In this document: positions 55,457-64,000 of the stretch, piece by piece | Position numbering within the stretch: position 1 is the first letter of the stretch | How the letters are laid out: each line of letters begins with the position of its first letter | Source of the DNA: an uncultured Ilumatobacter sp. | GTDB lineage: Bacteria; Actinomycetota; Acidimicrobiia; Acidimicrobiales; Ilumatobacteraceae | Direction of reading: 5' to 3' | DNA: 64,000 bases | Assembly (NCBI GenBank): GCA_905182555.1 | Contig: CAJJBX010000011.1 | Location: forward strand, 1 to 64,000 | Position numbers and translations under genes: made by a program | Notes under the pieces: model-generated | Seen by the model: only the letters and a program-made list of their open reading frames with translations | Databases searched by the model: none | Told to the model about the DNA's origin: nothing

Positions 55457-56902
55457 TTACTGCCGCGGAGACTCTGTGACCTCGGGCGGTTGGCGTGCCT
55501 CGATCTTCGAGAGTGCGACCTCCCACCAAGCGACCAGCGCCTCGTCGTTGATCCCAAACGCCCGATGCACTTCGCGTCCACAGCTGCGGACTTCTCCAAG
55601 GCGAAGTTTTTGCACTGCTGCATCGAGGCTCCCGGCTGGCCACGGCAGGTCAGCAAGCAACACGGGGCCGAGCCTGATCGCATCAGCCGATAGCCCCGTG
55701 CCAGCGCTGCGATGCCACGCCCATGCCGATGCCACTGGCGAGGTGAGCAGCGCAGCGACCTCCCAGGCGGATGCAGCCAGATCGTCACCCGTCGGATACG
55801 CCGAGATGACCGGGACGCCCGGCAGGACGTCACCGCCCGGATCAGCCACGGCTTCAATGATCTTTGTCTGGTTCGCGATCAACACCTTCGGCACGAGTCG
55901 ACGACTTGCCCAACGCTGCATCTTCGGATCGAGCGCATCTAGATCGAGACGTGGGGCAGCAAAGCGCTGCTTGGCAAAGGTGATTGGCCGGCGGCCCCAC
56001 CACGATCGGCCCGGATCAATCAGCCCACTGGTGATTAGTTGCGGGCCTGTGTCGTGGTCACCGACCGCAGGGACCATGCCGTAGTACTCGTCGCGGAAGT
56101 TGGCGTTCAACCAGCAACGGTCCCCGAGCCTGCCCGAGCCTTGCTGCTCGAAGGCCAGCGGAACGGCGGGCAGGCCCTGTCGGTCCGTGACCACGTGCCC
56201 CCACGTCGCCCCCCGCCGTGTTGACGGTGTGCCGAATTGAAAGACCAGGGCGCACGTATGGACGTGTGCATCGAACTCGCGATCGCCGGTCCACCACGAC
56301 CACACGATGTCGGCATGAGCGTCGACAGCCGAGCGCGTTGCTCCTGCGTCGCGGGCCGAGAGCACCGACTGCGGCAGCACGAATGCAACTCGGCCGGAGT
56401 CGCTCACCAGCTCGGCAGCGAGTGCCACAAATTCGACGGCAGCATCGGCGTACGGGCCTCCGCCTCTGCTGCTCGAACCTCCACGAGTTGTGGTCGCTGC
56501 CATCTGCGACAAGAACGGTGGGTTGCCGATCACCAAATCGAAGCGGCCGTGACGCGAAAGGCCAAGAACCGACCAATCCAATGCCAGAGCGTCACCCTGG
56601 ACTACCTCATGCACCACAACTGAGCTGGCCTCCGCAAGCGCCTCCTGTGCGGTCACAACGGCAGATCGGTCGATGTCGATCCCGATGGCCAGCGCCCTGC
56701 CGCCGAGTTGCGCGATCCGCTCGGCAGCCGCGATCAAAAACCGTCCGTCGCCGCACGCTGGGTCAACGATGTAAATCTCATTCGACGTCAAGAGGCAGCG
56801 CTCAACGAACTCAGGAGTGACTGCAGCCTCGACAACTCGCGCCACGAGGTCGTCGGGCGTGTACCAGGCGCCACGCTGCTTGCGGTCGGCCCGGTCACTC
56901 AC
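55457..56902 (-). CDS. N6-adenine DNA methylase
   Basis: This 481-residue protein has the amino-methyltransferase motifs I (VDPACGDGRFLIAA) and IV (DLVIGNPPFLSQ) in the usual order, after an N-terminal GAWYTPDDLVARVV typical of type I/IIG methylases. Its C-terminal half may recognise DNA. No restriction gene or specificity subunit is next to it, so it may be an orphan methylase or a single-chain type II enzyme lacking the nuclease. ATG 56902 is the start. Confidence 0.82.
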   Translation of the reverse strand: MSDRADRKQRGAWYTPDDLVARVVEAAVTPEFVERCLLTSNEIYIVDPACGDGRFLIAAAERIAQLGGRALAIGIDIDRSAVVTAQEALAEASSVVVHEVVQGDALALDWSVLGLSRHGRFDLVIGNPPFLSQMAATTTRGGSSSRGGGPYADAAVEFVALAAELVSDSGRVAFVLPQSVLSARDAGATRSAVDAHADIVWSWWTGDREFDAHVHTCALVFQFGTPSTRRGATWGHVVTDRQGLPAVPLAFEQQGSGRLGDRCWLNANFRDEYYGMVPAVGDHDTGPQLITSGLIDPGRSWWGRRPITFAKQRFAAPRLDLDALDPKMQRWASRRLVPKVLIANQTKIIEAVADPGGDVLPGVPVISAYPTGDDLAASAWEVAALLTSPVASAWAWHRSAGTGLSADAIRLGPVLLADLPWPAGSLDAAVQKLRLGEVRSCGREVHRAFGINDEALVAWWEVALSKIEARQPPEVTESPRQ

Positions 56903-56956
56903 GCCCGCAGGCTACGCGCCCAGCACAGCTGCGCGTCTGTGAGCGCGTGACCAGAG

Positions 56957-57942
56957 ATGCGTAAGGTCGCGTTCGTGATCGAACCGGTGACTCAACCGAC
57001 CGCTCGCGTCACTGACGCCGAACCATCGGAGGCTGATCGCTATCTCAGCTTCGAGCGCGACACCTGGGCGCAGCTACGCGCGTCGACACCGCTCACCCTT
57101 GGCGCACGCGAGCTCAGTCAGCTACAGGGAATCAACGACCAGATCGACCTTGACGAGGTCGCAACGATTTACCTCCCGCTCAGCCGGCTCCTCAACTTGT
57201 ACGTGACCACGATCCAGGATCTGTACAAGGTCTCGTCAACATTCCTTGGCAACGCCGCCCCGAAGGTGCCGTACATCATCGGCGTCGCCGGCAGTGTTGC
57301 GGTGGGCAAGAGTACGTTCGCACGAATCCTGCAGGCGCTGCTGGCCCAGTGGCCCGATCATCCCAAAGTCGACCTCATCACCACCGACGGCTTCCTCCAT
57401 CCGAACGCCATCCTCAAAGAACGTGGCATCATGAATCGCAAGGGATTCCCAGAAAGCTACGACACGCGGGAGTTGCTCCGTGTGCTTCGCGACATCAAGA
57501 GCGGCCGGGCTGAAGTGACAGCTCCGGTCTACAGTCACGCCGTCGCGTCGTCGACGACGAGCGCGTCGTCACACGCCAACCCGACATCGTGATCCTTGAA
57601 GGACTGAACGTGTTGCAGACAGCCGAAGGGTTCAGCGAGTTCGTGTCGGACTACTTCGATTTCTCGATCTACATCGACGCTGACGAAGCCGACATCGAGA
57701 AATGGTACATCGACCGGTTCCTCGCGCTACGAGAATCAGTCTTCCAAGACCCCGACAGCTTCTTCAAGTTCTACGCACTACTCAGCGACGAAGAGGCTGT
57801 TGCGACAGCCCGAGGGATCTGGCGCGAGATCAACGGGCGCAACCTCGCAGAGAACATCGCGCCGACCCGTGATCGAGCATCGCTGATCTTACGCAAGGCC
57901 GCCGACCACCGGATCGACCGCATCCAACTCCGACGGCTCTAG
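56957..57942 (+). pseudogene. coaA: Pantothenate kinase (type I), frame break near 57545
   Basis: CoaA makes 4'-phosphopantothenate, the first step to CoA. The P-loop [31 protein letters not shown] and [16 protein letters not shown] are intact. The frame derails after VTAPVYSH and stops at 57592; the next frame resumes at [20 protein letters not shown] and ends at 57942. Comparison with the family suggests about four bases were lost near 57545, dropping the Y-D pair and shifting frame. If real, CoA synthesis would need another kinase; an error is likelier. Confidence 0.85.
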
Positions 57943-58637
57943 AGGCCCAGCCAGCCGGGCAGTTCGCTCATGCTTGCGAGCTCGGCGAACTCCTCGTCAT
58001 GCTCATCGACGCGTTCGAGTTCCCAAGTCATGTGATACGGAATGTGGACGGCGTGCCCGCCGAGGGCCATCACGGGCAAAATGTCGCTCTTCACCGAGTT
58101 GCCGATCATCAGCACCCGCTCCGGCTCGACACCAAGGCGGCGAAAGATTTTGGCATACGTGACCGAATCCTTTTCGAGCAGGATCTCGATGTCAGAGAAG
58201 TGATGTTCGAGCCCTGAGGTGGTGACCTTGCGGGTCTGATGCACCAGGTCGCCCTTGGTGATCATCACGATGCGCTTCTCGGCACCGATTGTCGCCAACA
58301 CCTCGGGCACGTGATCGAGCACACGGACCGGCTCAGTCAGCATGTGCTGGCCTATCTCGACCAGTTGCTCGATGACTTCGACCGGCACGGTGCGATTCGA
58401 TGCGCTGATTGCTGCACGAACCATCGAGATGGTGAACGCCTTGACCCCGTAGCCAGAAACCGACAGGTCGGCACGCTCGACTGCCCGCAATGCCTCCTCC
58501 ACATCAACGCCAACCGGGCAGTGGGGCCCGACAAGTTCGAAGAACGCAAGCTCGGCTCGGTTGAACGAATCTTCGCTCTGCCACAGCGTGTCGTCCGCGT
58601 CGAACGCGATCAGATCAAAATCGTCGAGTCGGGTCAT
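57939..58637 (-). CDS. HAD-superfamily phosphatase
   Basis: This HAD hydrolase starts at ATG 58637 ([19 protein letters not shown]), with the nucleophile and acid aspartates in DADDTLW (motif I). Motif II threonine is in VMITKGD, and motif IV acids in [11 protein letters not shown] helical cap lies between motifs I and II. It would remove phosphate from a small molecule, which cannot be named. It overlaps coaA by four bases at convergent ends. Confidence 0.85.
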   Translation of the reverse strand: MTRLDDFDLIAFDADDTLWQSEDSFNRAELAFFELVGPHCPVGVDVEEALRAVERADLSVSGYGVKAFTISMVRAAISASNRTVPVEVIEQLVEIGQHMLTEPVRVLDHVPEVLATIGAEKRIVMITKGDLVHQTRKVTTSGLEHHFSDIEILLEKDSVTYAKIFRRLGVEPERVLMIGNSVKSDILPVMALGGHAVHIPYHMTWELERVDEHDEEFAELASMSELPGWLGL

Positions 58638-58658
58638 GTGCTCCGAGTCTCGCAAGAG

Positions 58659-59069
58659 TCAGCGGTGGATCGCATTGAGATAGTTATAGACGGTGATCCG
58701 ACTGACGCCCATGGCGTCGGCAACATCTTCGACAGCCCGCCGCAGAATGAACGCGCCGCGTTCGTCGAGGATGCGGATCGCCCGCTGTTTCCCTTCGCGC
58801 GAGAGCATCGGAAGCGTGTCACCGAGTTCGGTTTCAACGGAATCAATCAGCCGGTCGAGCGCCCCGTGCAGCGGCGGCAGCCGTACTGCGGCGACGGTCA
58901 CACCTTCCCAAACCAGCGGAACATCACTCGGCTCGGCGTGGTCGACATTGATGAACGCAGCACCGACCGCGTCGACGAGTGGTTTGGCTGCGAGCACCAA
59001 GGGATGAACACCTGCGAGAGGGTCGCGCTCGAACGTCACCCAAACTAGACTATTCGAACGGACGCCCAC
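58659..59069 (-). CDS. HTH_22-type (YheO-like) transcriptional regulator
   Basis: The C-terminal half (LSREGKQRAIRILDERGAFI, then EDVADAMGVSRITVYNYL) matches the helix-turn-helix of YheO/DauR-type regulators. The N-terminal half is a short divergent sensor region lacking a full PAS-type domain. GTG at 59069 or 59039 may be the start. It lies between HAD and WXG100 genes on the same strand. Confidence 0.65.
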   Translation of the reverse strand: MGVRSNSLVWVTFERDPLAGVHPLVLAAKPLVDAVGAAFINVDHAEPSDVPLVWEGVTVAAVRLPPLHGALDRLIDSVETELGDTLPMLSREGKQRAIRILDERGAFILRRAVEDVADAMGVSRITVYNYLNAIHR

Positions 59070-59081
59070 TGACCCACAGGA

Positions 59082-59106
59082 CGGTCAGATCGGTCAGATC
59101 GGTCAG
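59082..59106. repeat. 9-bp tandem repeat
   Basis: CGGTCAGAT occurs twice and is followed by a third partial copy, spanning the last codons and stop region of the WXG100 gene on the opposite strand. Confidence 0.75.
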
Positions 59107-59372
59107 CCGACGCCCATCACGCGACGCAGTTCATCAGCCCGAGCCGTGCAGTCTTTACCGGCCATGCCAAACGCATCATTCAGCTTCCCGAGCGCCGATT
59201 TGAATGACGTGTTCCAGTCCTCAACGAAACGATCACGAGCAGGACCTTGCCAAGTTGTGCCGTTGATGACGCCGTCGACCGTGGCCATCACCTGATTGAT
59301 TGACTCGATCTGGCGGGTCAGGCTCGTGCCGAGGTTGCTCAGTTGCTCGGGGTTCGCTCCGTACATCGTCAT
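59103..59372 (-). CDS. WXG100-family protein
   Basis: This 89-residue protein has the central WxG turn (TTWQGPARDRF at about residues 38-48) between two long helices, the standard form of type VII secretion substrates (ESAT-6-like). ATG 59372 begins MTMYGANPEQLSNLG. No partner WXG100 or secretion gene adjoins it. The only EccC-like ATPase in the window is 42 kb away, so a functional link is possible but not shown. Confidence 0.87.
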   Translation of the reverse strand: MTMYGANPEQLSNLGTSLTRQIESINQVMATVDGVINGTTWQGPARDRFVEDWNTSFKSALGKLNDAFGMAGKDCTARADELRRVMGVG

Positions 59373-59457
59373 TGGATACTCGTTTCTGTGCTTGCGAGCC
59401 GACCGGTGTGCCGCTCATCCCGACAGTGGGGCCGGATCCAAAGAATCCGGAAGATGA

Positions 59458-60528
59458 GACATCACTCTCCACGAGTCGACCAGCGGCGCCGCTGCCACCC
59501 TCGAAGGCAGTTCGCCCGGGCCAACCATGTTGCTCCGCGGCGACATGGATGCGCTCGAGATGCCCGAAGACACAGGGCTCGACTTCACGTCCCGGATCGA
59601 CGGCACAATGCATGCGTGCGGCCACGACACGCACACCGCCATGCTTGTCGGAGCGGCGAAGCTCCTGTCGGACCGCCGCAACCAATTCGCTGGGCGTGTG
59701 CTGTTCATGTTCCAGCCAGGCGAAGAGGGCCACCACGGCGCAAAATTCATGCTCGATGAAGGCCTCCTCCAGGTTAGTGCCCTCTCCGACGGTTCTGCGT
59801 CGGCCGTCGAATCGACGTTCGCTCTGCACATGTCAGCAGCCTTGCCATCTGGCTGGGTCAGCACGCGAGGCGGCCCCGTTATGGCGTCTGCCGACACGAT
59901 GCAAATCATCATCACCGGCAAGGGCGGCCACGCAAGCGAGCCGTACCGCGCGGTCGACCCCATCCCAGTCGCGTGCGAGATCGTCACCGCATTGCAGACC
60001 ATGATCACACGTTCGGTCAACGTGTTCGACCCGTCGGTTATGACGGTCGGTCGCATCACCGCAGGCACGACCAACAACGTGATCCCCGAGACCGCACATA
60101 TCGAAGGCACGATCCGCGCGGTCAGCGAACGAACCCGGGCACTTGTGCACGATGGAATCAAGCGGGTTGCCGACAACGTCGCCGCTGCCCACGGATGCGA
60201 CGGCAACGTCGAAATCATCTACGGCTATCCGGTCACGACCAACGACGACAAGTTCGCCGAGTTCACACTCGACTTGGCACGTGAGGTCGCCGGGCCGAAG
60301 AGCGTCGTGCGACTCCCGAACCCCGTCATGGGTGCCGAGGATTTCAGCTACGTGTTCAACGAGCTGCCCGGCGCAATGGCGTTCCTCGGCGGCACGCCGC
60401 ACGACAAAAACGCCGCAACGGCTGCACCGAACCATTCGAATCGCGTGTACTTCGAAGAATCGGCAATGCACACCGGCATCTCGATGTACACCGCAGCAGC
60501 CCTCCGCAAGCTCGCACCGGCCCTGTAA
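59458..60528 (+). pseudogene. M20-family amidohydrolase, 5' end missing
   Basis: This metal-dependent amidohydrolase (IAA-amino-acid hydrolase/HipO type) has the zinc site CGHDTHTAML, the catalytic glutamates in FQPGEEGHHG, and later HMSAALPSGW and NPVMGAEDFSY. Family-like sequence begins at DITLHESTSGAAATLEG near 59458, directly after a TGA in the same frame; the first 50 or so residues of the family are absent. A start at ATG 59527 would cut further into the metal domain. The join lies next to the WXG100 promoter region. Confidence 0.78.
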
Positions 60529-61774
60529 GTCCGCCGCAACTGTGTACTGCCACACCGTGGTCTGACCTGGGTGTGACAGCCGGTAGACCGAGCACCGCTG
60601 GCAACGGCGTTAAGGAGTTCGTCGTGGTGGTCGTCGTGGTCGACGTGGTCGACGTGGTCGTGGTCGGCTTGACCGTCGTGGCCGGGGCTTGCGTTGTGAC
60701 CGGAGCAGTTGTGGTGGTCGTGGTCGTGCTGCTGGTCGTCGTCGTGGCATTCGGGTCGGCGTAGTCAAACGACGGCAGCGAATCGCGTTCGGTCTGCTCC
60801 TCGGGTTCCTTGATTCCGTCCCAAACCAGAATCCGGTCGCCGAGGCTGACCATGGTCTGGAAGTAGTCAGAAATGTGCATTGGCATGCGAACGCAACCGT
60901 GTGATGCAGGTTCAAGCGGCACGTTCGCTGCACCATGCACGGCGATGCCATAGTTGAAGTACACCGGGTTCCACATGCCGCCAAGCGGGCTGACGCGCTT
61001 ACCTTCAACCTGGCGGCGGTACTTGAAGACCCCACCCGGCGTCTTGGCAAGCGCACAGACCTGCTTGGTCACCGGCTCTTCGAGCTCACGGCCCTGGGAA
61101 TCGGTGTCGTACGTGGCAGTTTCGCAGTACTCCTTCGGCTTGCCTTCCGCAGTCAACTCGCCAGACGAGATGTGTGAAATGAGCGCCGGCTTGTCCTTGT
61201 GGAACACGATCATCACCTGTTCGGGCAGGTACACCTCGGTGTGATCGGCCTGACCGTTGGTCGAACGGCGTGGCGTAATCGTGACATCACGGCGCAGGAT
61301 TTCCCAGAACTCGGGGGAGATCACGCCGGTCGCTGCAGTGCGCGGTGTCCCAAGCACGAGCTTTTCGAACGCCCAGACAGCCTGCGTGGTCAGTGTGCCA
61401 TAGATACCGTCGGTAGGACCCGGGTCGAACCCCAGGCCCACGAGCCGTTCCTGCAACATCTTGACGTCGTCGCCGGCAAGCCCCTGACGGAGCGTGCGGT
61501 CGACGGCCGGCAGGTCAGGTGCCGCGTCAGGCGCTTGGGTGACAGGCGCCGGGTAGGTGGTCGTCGTTTGGCCGTCGCCCGGCGATGGCACGAAAGGCTC
61601 GAACGGCGCGACTGCCTGCGAGGCCGGCGACGAATCGCCCCGACCCCCGAACAACCCAATACCCAAGATCCCAGCAACCAACGCAACCGCGATCAGTAGC
61701 GGCAAGCGGTTGGTTGCTTCCGCTCGCTGTGGCGCGCGACGGTTGGGGTTTCGATGTGATGATTGAGAGGTCAT
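60356..61774 (-). CDS. L,D-transpeptidase with peptidoglycan-binding domain
   Basis: This YkuD-type enzyme makes 3-3 peptidoglycan cross-links. ATG 61774 (MTSQSSHRNPNRRAP) leads to a membrane anchor (LPLLIAVALVAGILGIGLFG), a peptidoglycan-binding domain (LQERLVGLGFDPGPTDGIYG), then the catalytic domain with HGAANVPLEPASHGCVRMP. A threonine-rich tail follows, encoded by repeated ACC/ACG triplets. No stop occurs where the tail ends; the frame runs on across a family A palindrome into DNA antisense to the M20 gene, stopping only at 60356. The last roughly 80 residues are probably not real, so a stop may have been lost in the repeat. Confidence 0.82.
   Translation of the reverse strand: MTSQSSHRNPNRRAPQRAEATNRLPLLIAVALVAGILGIGLFGGRGDSSPASQAVAPFEPFVPSPGDGQTTTTYPAPVTQAPDAAPDLPAVDRTLRQGLAGDDVKMLQERLVGLGFDPGPTDGIYGTLTTQAVWAFEKLVLGTPRTAATGVISPEFWEILRRDVTITPRRSTNGQADHTEVYLPEQVMIVFHKDKPALISHISSGELTAEGKPKEYCETATYDTDSQGRELEEPVTKQVCALAKTPGGVFKYRRQVEGKRVSPLGGMWNPVYFNYGIAVHGAANVPLEPASHGCVRMPMHISDYFQTMVSLGDRILVWDGIKEPEEQTERDSLPSFDYADPNATTTTSSTTTTTTTAPVTTQAPATTVKPTTTTSTTSTTTTTTTNSLTPLPAVLGLPAVTPRSDHGVAVHSCGGLTGPVRACGGLLRCTSRCRCALPILRSTRDSNGSVQPLRRFCRAACRRGTPLRRAAR
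60548..60578. repeat. Intergenic palindrome, family A copy 4
   Basis: Left arm TGCCACACCGTGGTC (60548-60562), one-base loop, right arm GACCTGGGTGTGACA (60564-60578), pairing at 13 of 15 positions. It lies 19 bases past the M20 stop, between convergent genes. Confidence 0.78.
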
Positions 61775-61858
61775 GAGACGATTCGCAGCAGAAGGACGTT
61801 GGACAGGCAAATCGTATTGCCTGCTCAACGAAAATATGGGTCAGTCAGACCAGTTGGA

Positions 61859-63424
61859 TCAGGCGACGGCGACGTCGAAAGCTTCGGGGCCGTTCTTGCC
61901 GTCGCGCACGTCGAACGAGACGCGCTGGTTGTTGTCGAGGGTCAAGAAGTCGCGGTCAGCGCCTTCAGAGCGGTTCCCGTCGTTACGACGGCTCGCACCC
62001 TTGACGATGTTCGAGAAGTGGACGAACAGATCCTTGCCACCGGTGTCGGGAACAATGAAGCCATAACCGCGGCCGCCGTTGAAGAACTTGACGGTGCCAT
62101 CGCCGATTGACATATCGGGAGCCGGCAGATCGGCCTTTTCGGGGCGGTCGGTGTCGAAGCGGTCATCGCGTTTGCGTTCGCGCTTCGCCGCGACCTTGGG
62201 GTCCGGCTGCTCTTTGCGAGCCACCGGGGCCTCTTCGCGGCGCATGGAGATCGGCGGGTCGATCAGCAGATCGACGTCGGGACCGGTCACAGGCTCGTTG
62301 AGCCCGATCGCACGCTGCAGCTTGCTGGCGTCTTTCTTCTGACCACCTTCGAGCAGCGAAACGACGGTGCCGGACTCCCCAGCGCGAGCGGTACGGCCTG
62401 AACGGTGCACGTACGTGGAGTTCTCGGCCGGCGGGTCATAGTGGATGACGCAGTTGACACCGTTGACGTGGATACCGCGTGCGGCAACATCGGTAGCAAT
62501 CAGCGCAGCGGCCTTGCCCTGCTTAAAGGCAGCGAGCGCCCGATCGCGCTGGCCCTGGCTGCGTCCACCGTGGATTGGTTCGGCCTGCACGCCAAGTTTG
62601 CCAAGCTGCTTCGCAAGGCGGTCGGCGCCGTGACGGGTGCGGGTGAACACGATGGTCGAACCCATCTTGGTGATCACATCGGCGCACACCTGCTGGCGCT
62701 GCTCGCGCTGGACCAGCCAGAACTTGTGATCAGCAAGGCTCATGTCGGGGCCCTTCGGACCCACTTCGTGGCGTACCGGGTTGTTCTGGAAGTCGGCAAC
62801 GAGCTTGGCGACGGGGCCGTCGAGCGTGGCCGAAAACAGCAACACCTGGCGGCGAGCGGCGGTCTGGCCGACGATACGACGAACGGCGGGCAGGAAGCCC
62901 ATGTCGGCCATCTGGTCGGCCTCATCGATCACGACGGTGCTGACATCACCCAAGTTGAGGGCACCCATCTGGATCAGGTCTTCAAGGCGGCCTGGGCAGG
63001 CAACGATGAGTTCGGCGCCGCGGTCGAGTGCCTTGCGCTGGTTGCCGTAGCCGACGCCGCCGTAAATCGACGTGGCCCAGTGGCCTGCGGCCTGACAGAA
63101 CGGGCTGAGTTCAGCCATGATTTGCTCGGCGAGTTCGCGGGTCGGAGCGAGGACAAGTGCGACGGGGCGGCGAGGCTTGGCATCGCGCAGGCCAGCCACG
63201 AGCGGCAGGCCGAAACCGAGGGTCTTGCCGGAGCCGGTCGGCGCACGGCCAGCGACGTCACGACCGGACATCGCGTCGGGAATGACTGCTGCCTGGATCG
63301 GGAATGCGTCGTACTTGCCCTGACCTTGCAGGAGTTTGACGATCGCGCTCGGCAGGCCAAGCTGATCGAACGGGGTCGGGGTTGCTTCGTCGAGCGCACG
63401 TGGCGCGTCGTGAGTCATAGTCAT
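61859..63424 (-). CDS. DEAD-box RNA helicase fused to a cold-shock domain
   Basis: This RNA helicase has motif I APTGSGKT, Ia PTRELAEQ, II DEAD, III SAT and VI HRSGRTARAG, in order. After a charged linker (KRERKRDDRFDTDRPEKAD), the C-terminus carries a cold-shock domain with TVKFFNGGRGYGFIVPD and DLFVHFSNI, an RNP1/RNP2-type single-strand RNA binder. ATG 63424 (MTMTHDAPRA) is likely, as upstream codons are not family-like. The pair would unwind and hold RNA, probably in cold adaptation. Such fusions are uncommon. Confidence 0.87.
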   Translation of the reverse strand: MTMTHDAPRALDEATPTPFDQLGLPSAIVKLLQGQGKYDAFPIQAAVIPDAMSGRDVAGRAPTGSGKTLGFGLPLVAGLRDAKPRRPVALVLAPTRELAEQIMAELSPFCQAAGHWATSIYGGVGYGNQRKALDRGAELIVACPGRLEDLIQMGALNLGDVSTVVIDEADQMADMGFLPAVRRIVGQTAARRQVLLFSATLDGPVAKLVADFQNNPVRHEVGPKGPDMSLADHKFWLVQREQRQQVCADVITKMGSTIVFTRTRHGADRLAKQLGKLGVQAEPIHGGRSQGQRDRALAAFKQGKAAALIATDVAARGIHVNGVNCVIHYDPPAENSTYVHRSGRTARAGESGTVVSLLEGGQKKDASKLQRAIGLNEPVTGPDVDLLIDPPISMRREEAPVARKEQPDPKVAAKRERKRDDRFDTDRPEKADLPAPDMSIGDGTVKFFNGGRGYGFIVPDTGGKDLFVHFSNIVKGASRRNDGNRSEGADRDFLTLDNNQRVSFDVRDGKNGPEAFDVAVA

Positions 63425-63622
63425 CGGGGTTCTCTCTGTGTCAATTCTGTGAGTTACAGCGCTTGGCCGGAACAGAAGACACAATCCGAAAGCGCTCACC
63501 GATCGGAATTTCGACCGGAGCAGGAGACAATTGTAGCGCTCACCGTGGCCAGTCGCGTGTGCGCAGCGTCACGTCGCAGCGCGGCTTCGCTCTCGTCGTT
63601 CGCCATCGGCCACGATGGGGCC

Positions 63623-64000
63623 GTGCCCTCAACGTCGTCTCGCTCACCACTGTCCGGCATCAGGGTGCTCGACCTGACACGCGTGCTGTCCGGTCCGCAC
63701 TGCACGCGCATGCTGTGCGACCTCGGAGCCGACATCGTCAAGATCGAACCGCCAGCCGGTGACCTCACTCGGTTTTCCTCCCCGCGCCGCAACGGCCTGT
63801 CGAGCTACTTCGTCCAGCAGAACACAGGCAAACGCAACTTGAGCATCGACCTCGGCAGCGCTGCGGGGTCGGCCCTACTCCTCGACTTGGTCGAACACGC
63901 CGACGTGCTCATCGAGAACTATCGGCCCGGCGTCATGGATCGGCTCGGCCTCAGCACCGACATCGTCCATGACCGCAACCCTCGGCTCATCTACGCGTCG
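63623..64000 (+). CDS. CaiB/BaiF CoA-transferase, partial at window end
   Basis: The first 126 codons of a family III CoA-transferase are present from GTG 63623 (VPSTSSRSPLSG). Family features are GIRVLDLTRVLSGPHCTRML, LGADIVKIEPPAGD, and ENYRPGVMDRLGL; the catalytic aspartate lies beyond the window. It would move CoA between acyl groups in catabolism. It is divergent from the helicase gene. Confidence 0.88.
   Translation, partial: MPSTSSRSPLSGIRVLDLTRVLSGPHCTRMLCDLGADIVKIEPPAGDLTRFSSPRRNGLSSYFVQQNTGKRNLSIDLGSAAGSALLLDLVEHADVLIENYRPGVMDRLGLSTDIVHDRNPRLIYAS

Noticed and set aside
60573-60764. Plus-strand Val/Asp-rich frame
   Set aside because: It is the antisense of the threonine-rich tail of the L,D-transpeptidase and has only low-complexity content.
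1-64000. CRISPR arrays or insertion sequences
   Set aside because: Repeats found are short tandem units or palindromes; no spaced repeat array and no transposase gene is visible.

Overview
The window is high-GC actinobacterial DNA. It is most consistent with an uncultured, probably aquatic, member of Acidimicrobiia (Ilumatobacter-like). This rests on the topA-tmk-holB gene order typical of Actinobacteria, an EccC-like FtsK ATPase and a WXG100 protein, a Tad pilus locus with a DUF4244-type pilin, PPOX-fold proteins, and ABC-2 cassettes. The taxonomy is inferred from gene content, not from a marker-gene tree.

Layout. 0-7 kb: PPOX protein, arylsulfatase, two-gene ABC-2 exporter, acyl-CoA ligase. 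7-13 kb: phytanoyl-CoA dioxygenase-like gene with an in-frame amber codon, a four-gene double ABC-2 cassette, small remnants. 13-18 kb: a 4-kb FtsK/EccC-like gene facing a sigma-like regulator, then tRNA-Lys. 18-34 kb: septum-formation-type lipoprotein, orphan form-II CoxL-type subunit, MBL hydrolase, asparaginase, AI-2E-type permease, MpaB-like oxygenase, YcaQ-type glycosylase, cyclophilin, UbiB-type kinase, ferritin-like DUF455 gene, epoxide hydrolase. 34-40 kb: Bax-inhibitor-1 protein, sigma-70 factor, acyl-CoA dehydrogenase, a broken GAF-ANTAR regulator and tRNA-Sec (selC). 40-45 kb: Tad pilus operon (CpaE-like, TadA, TadB, TadC, pilin, TadE) followed by STAS and DUF952 genes. 45-57 kb: RsgA, topA-tmk-holB, CopC-like protein, NUDIX, Fic, methionine aminopeptidase, cytochrome c, N6-adenine methylase. 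57-64 kb: pantothenate kinase, HAD phosphatase, HTH regulator, WXG100, M20 amidohydrolase, L,D-transpeptidase, a DEAD helicase fused to a cold-shock domain, and the start of a CaiB/BaiF CoA-transferase.

Functional themes are catabolism of fatty or xenobiotic compounds (acyl-CoA ligase, acyl-CoA dehydrogenase, PhyH, epoxide hydrolase, sulfatase, CoA-transferase), envelope and secretion functions (Tad, EccC/WXG100, ABC-2, L,D-transpeptidase) and core replication.

Two caveats matter. First, more than a dozen conserved genes carry a frame break that one or a few bases would repair, so many 'pseudogenes' may be sequence errors. Second, at least two short patches look foreign and replace gene ends: about 23.83-24.00 kb (reads like a eukaryotic WD40 protein) and 27.25-27.59 kb (AT-rich, start of thrS). 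A third AT-rich patch sits inside topA. These look like chimeric joins or gap fills, though recombination is not excluded. The most interesting native signals are selC, three families of intergenic palindromes (four, two and two copies), and the DEAD-cold-shock fusion.
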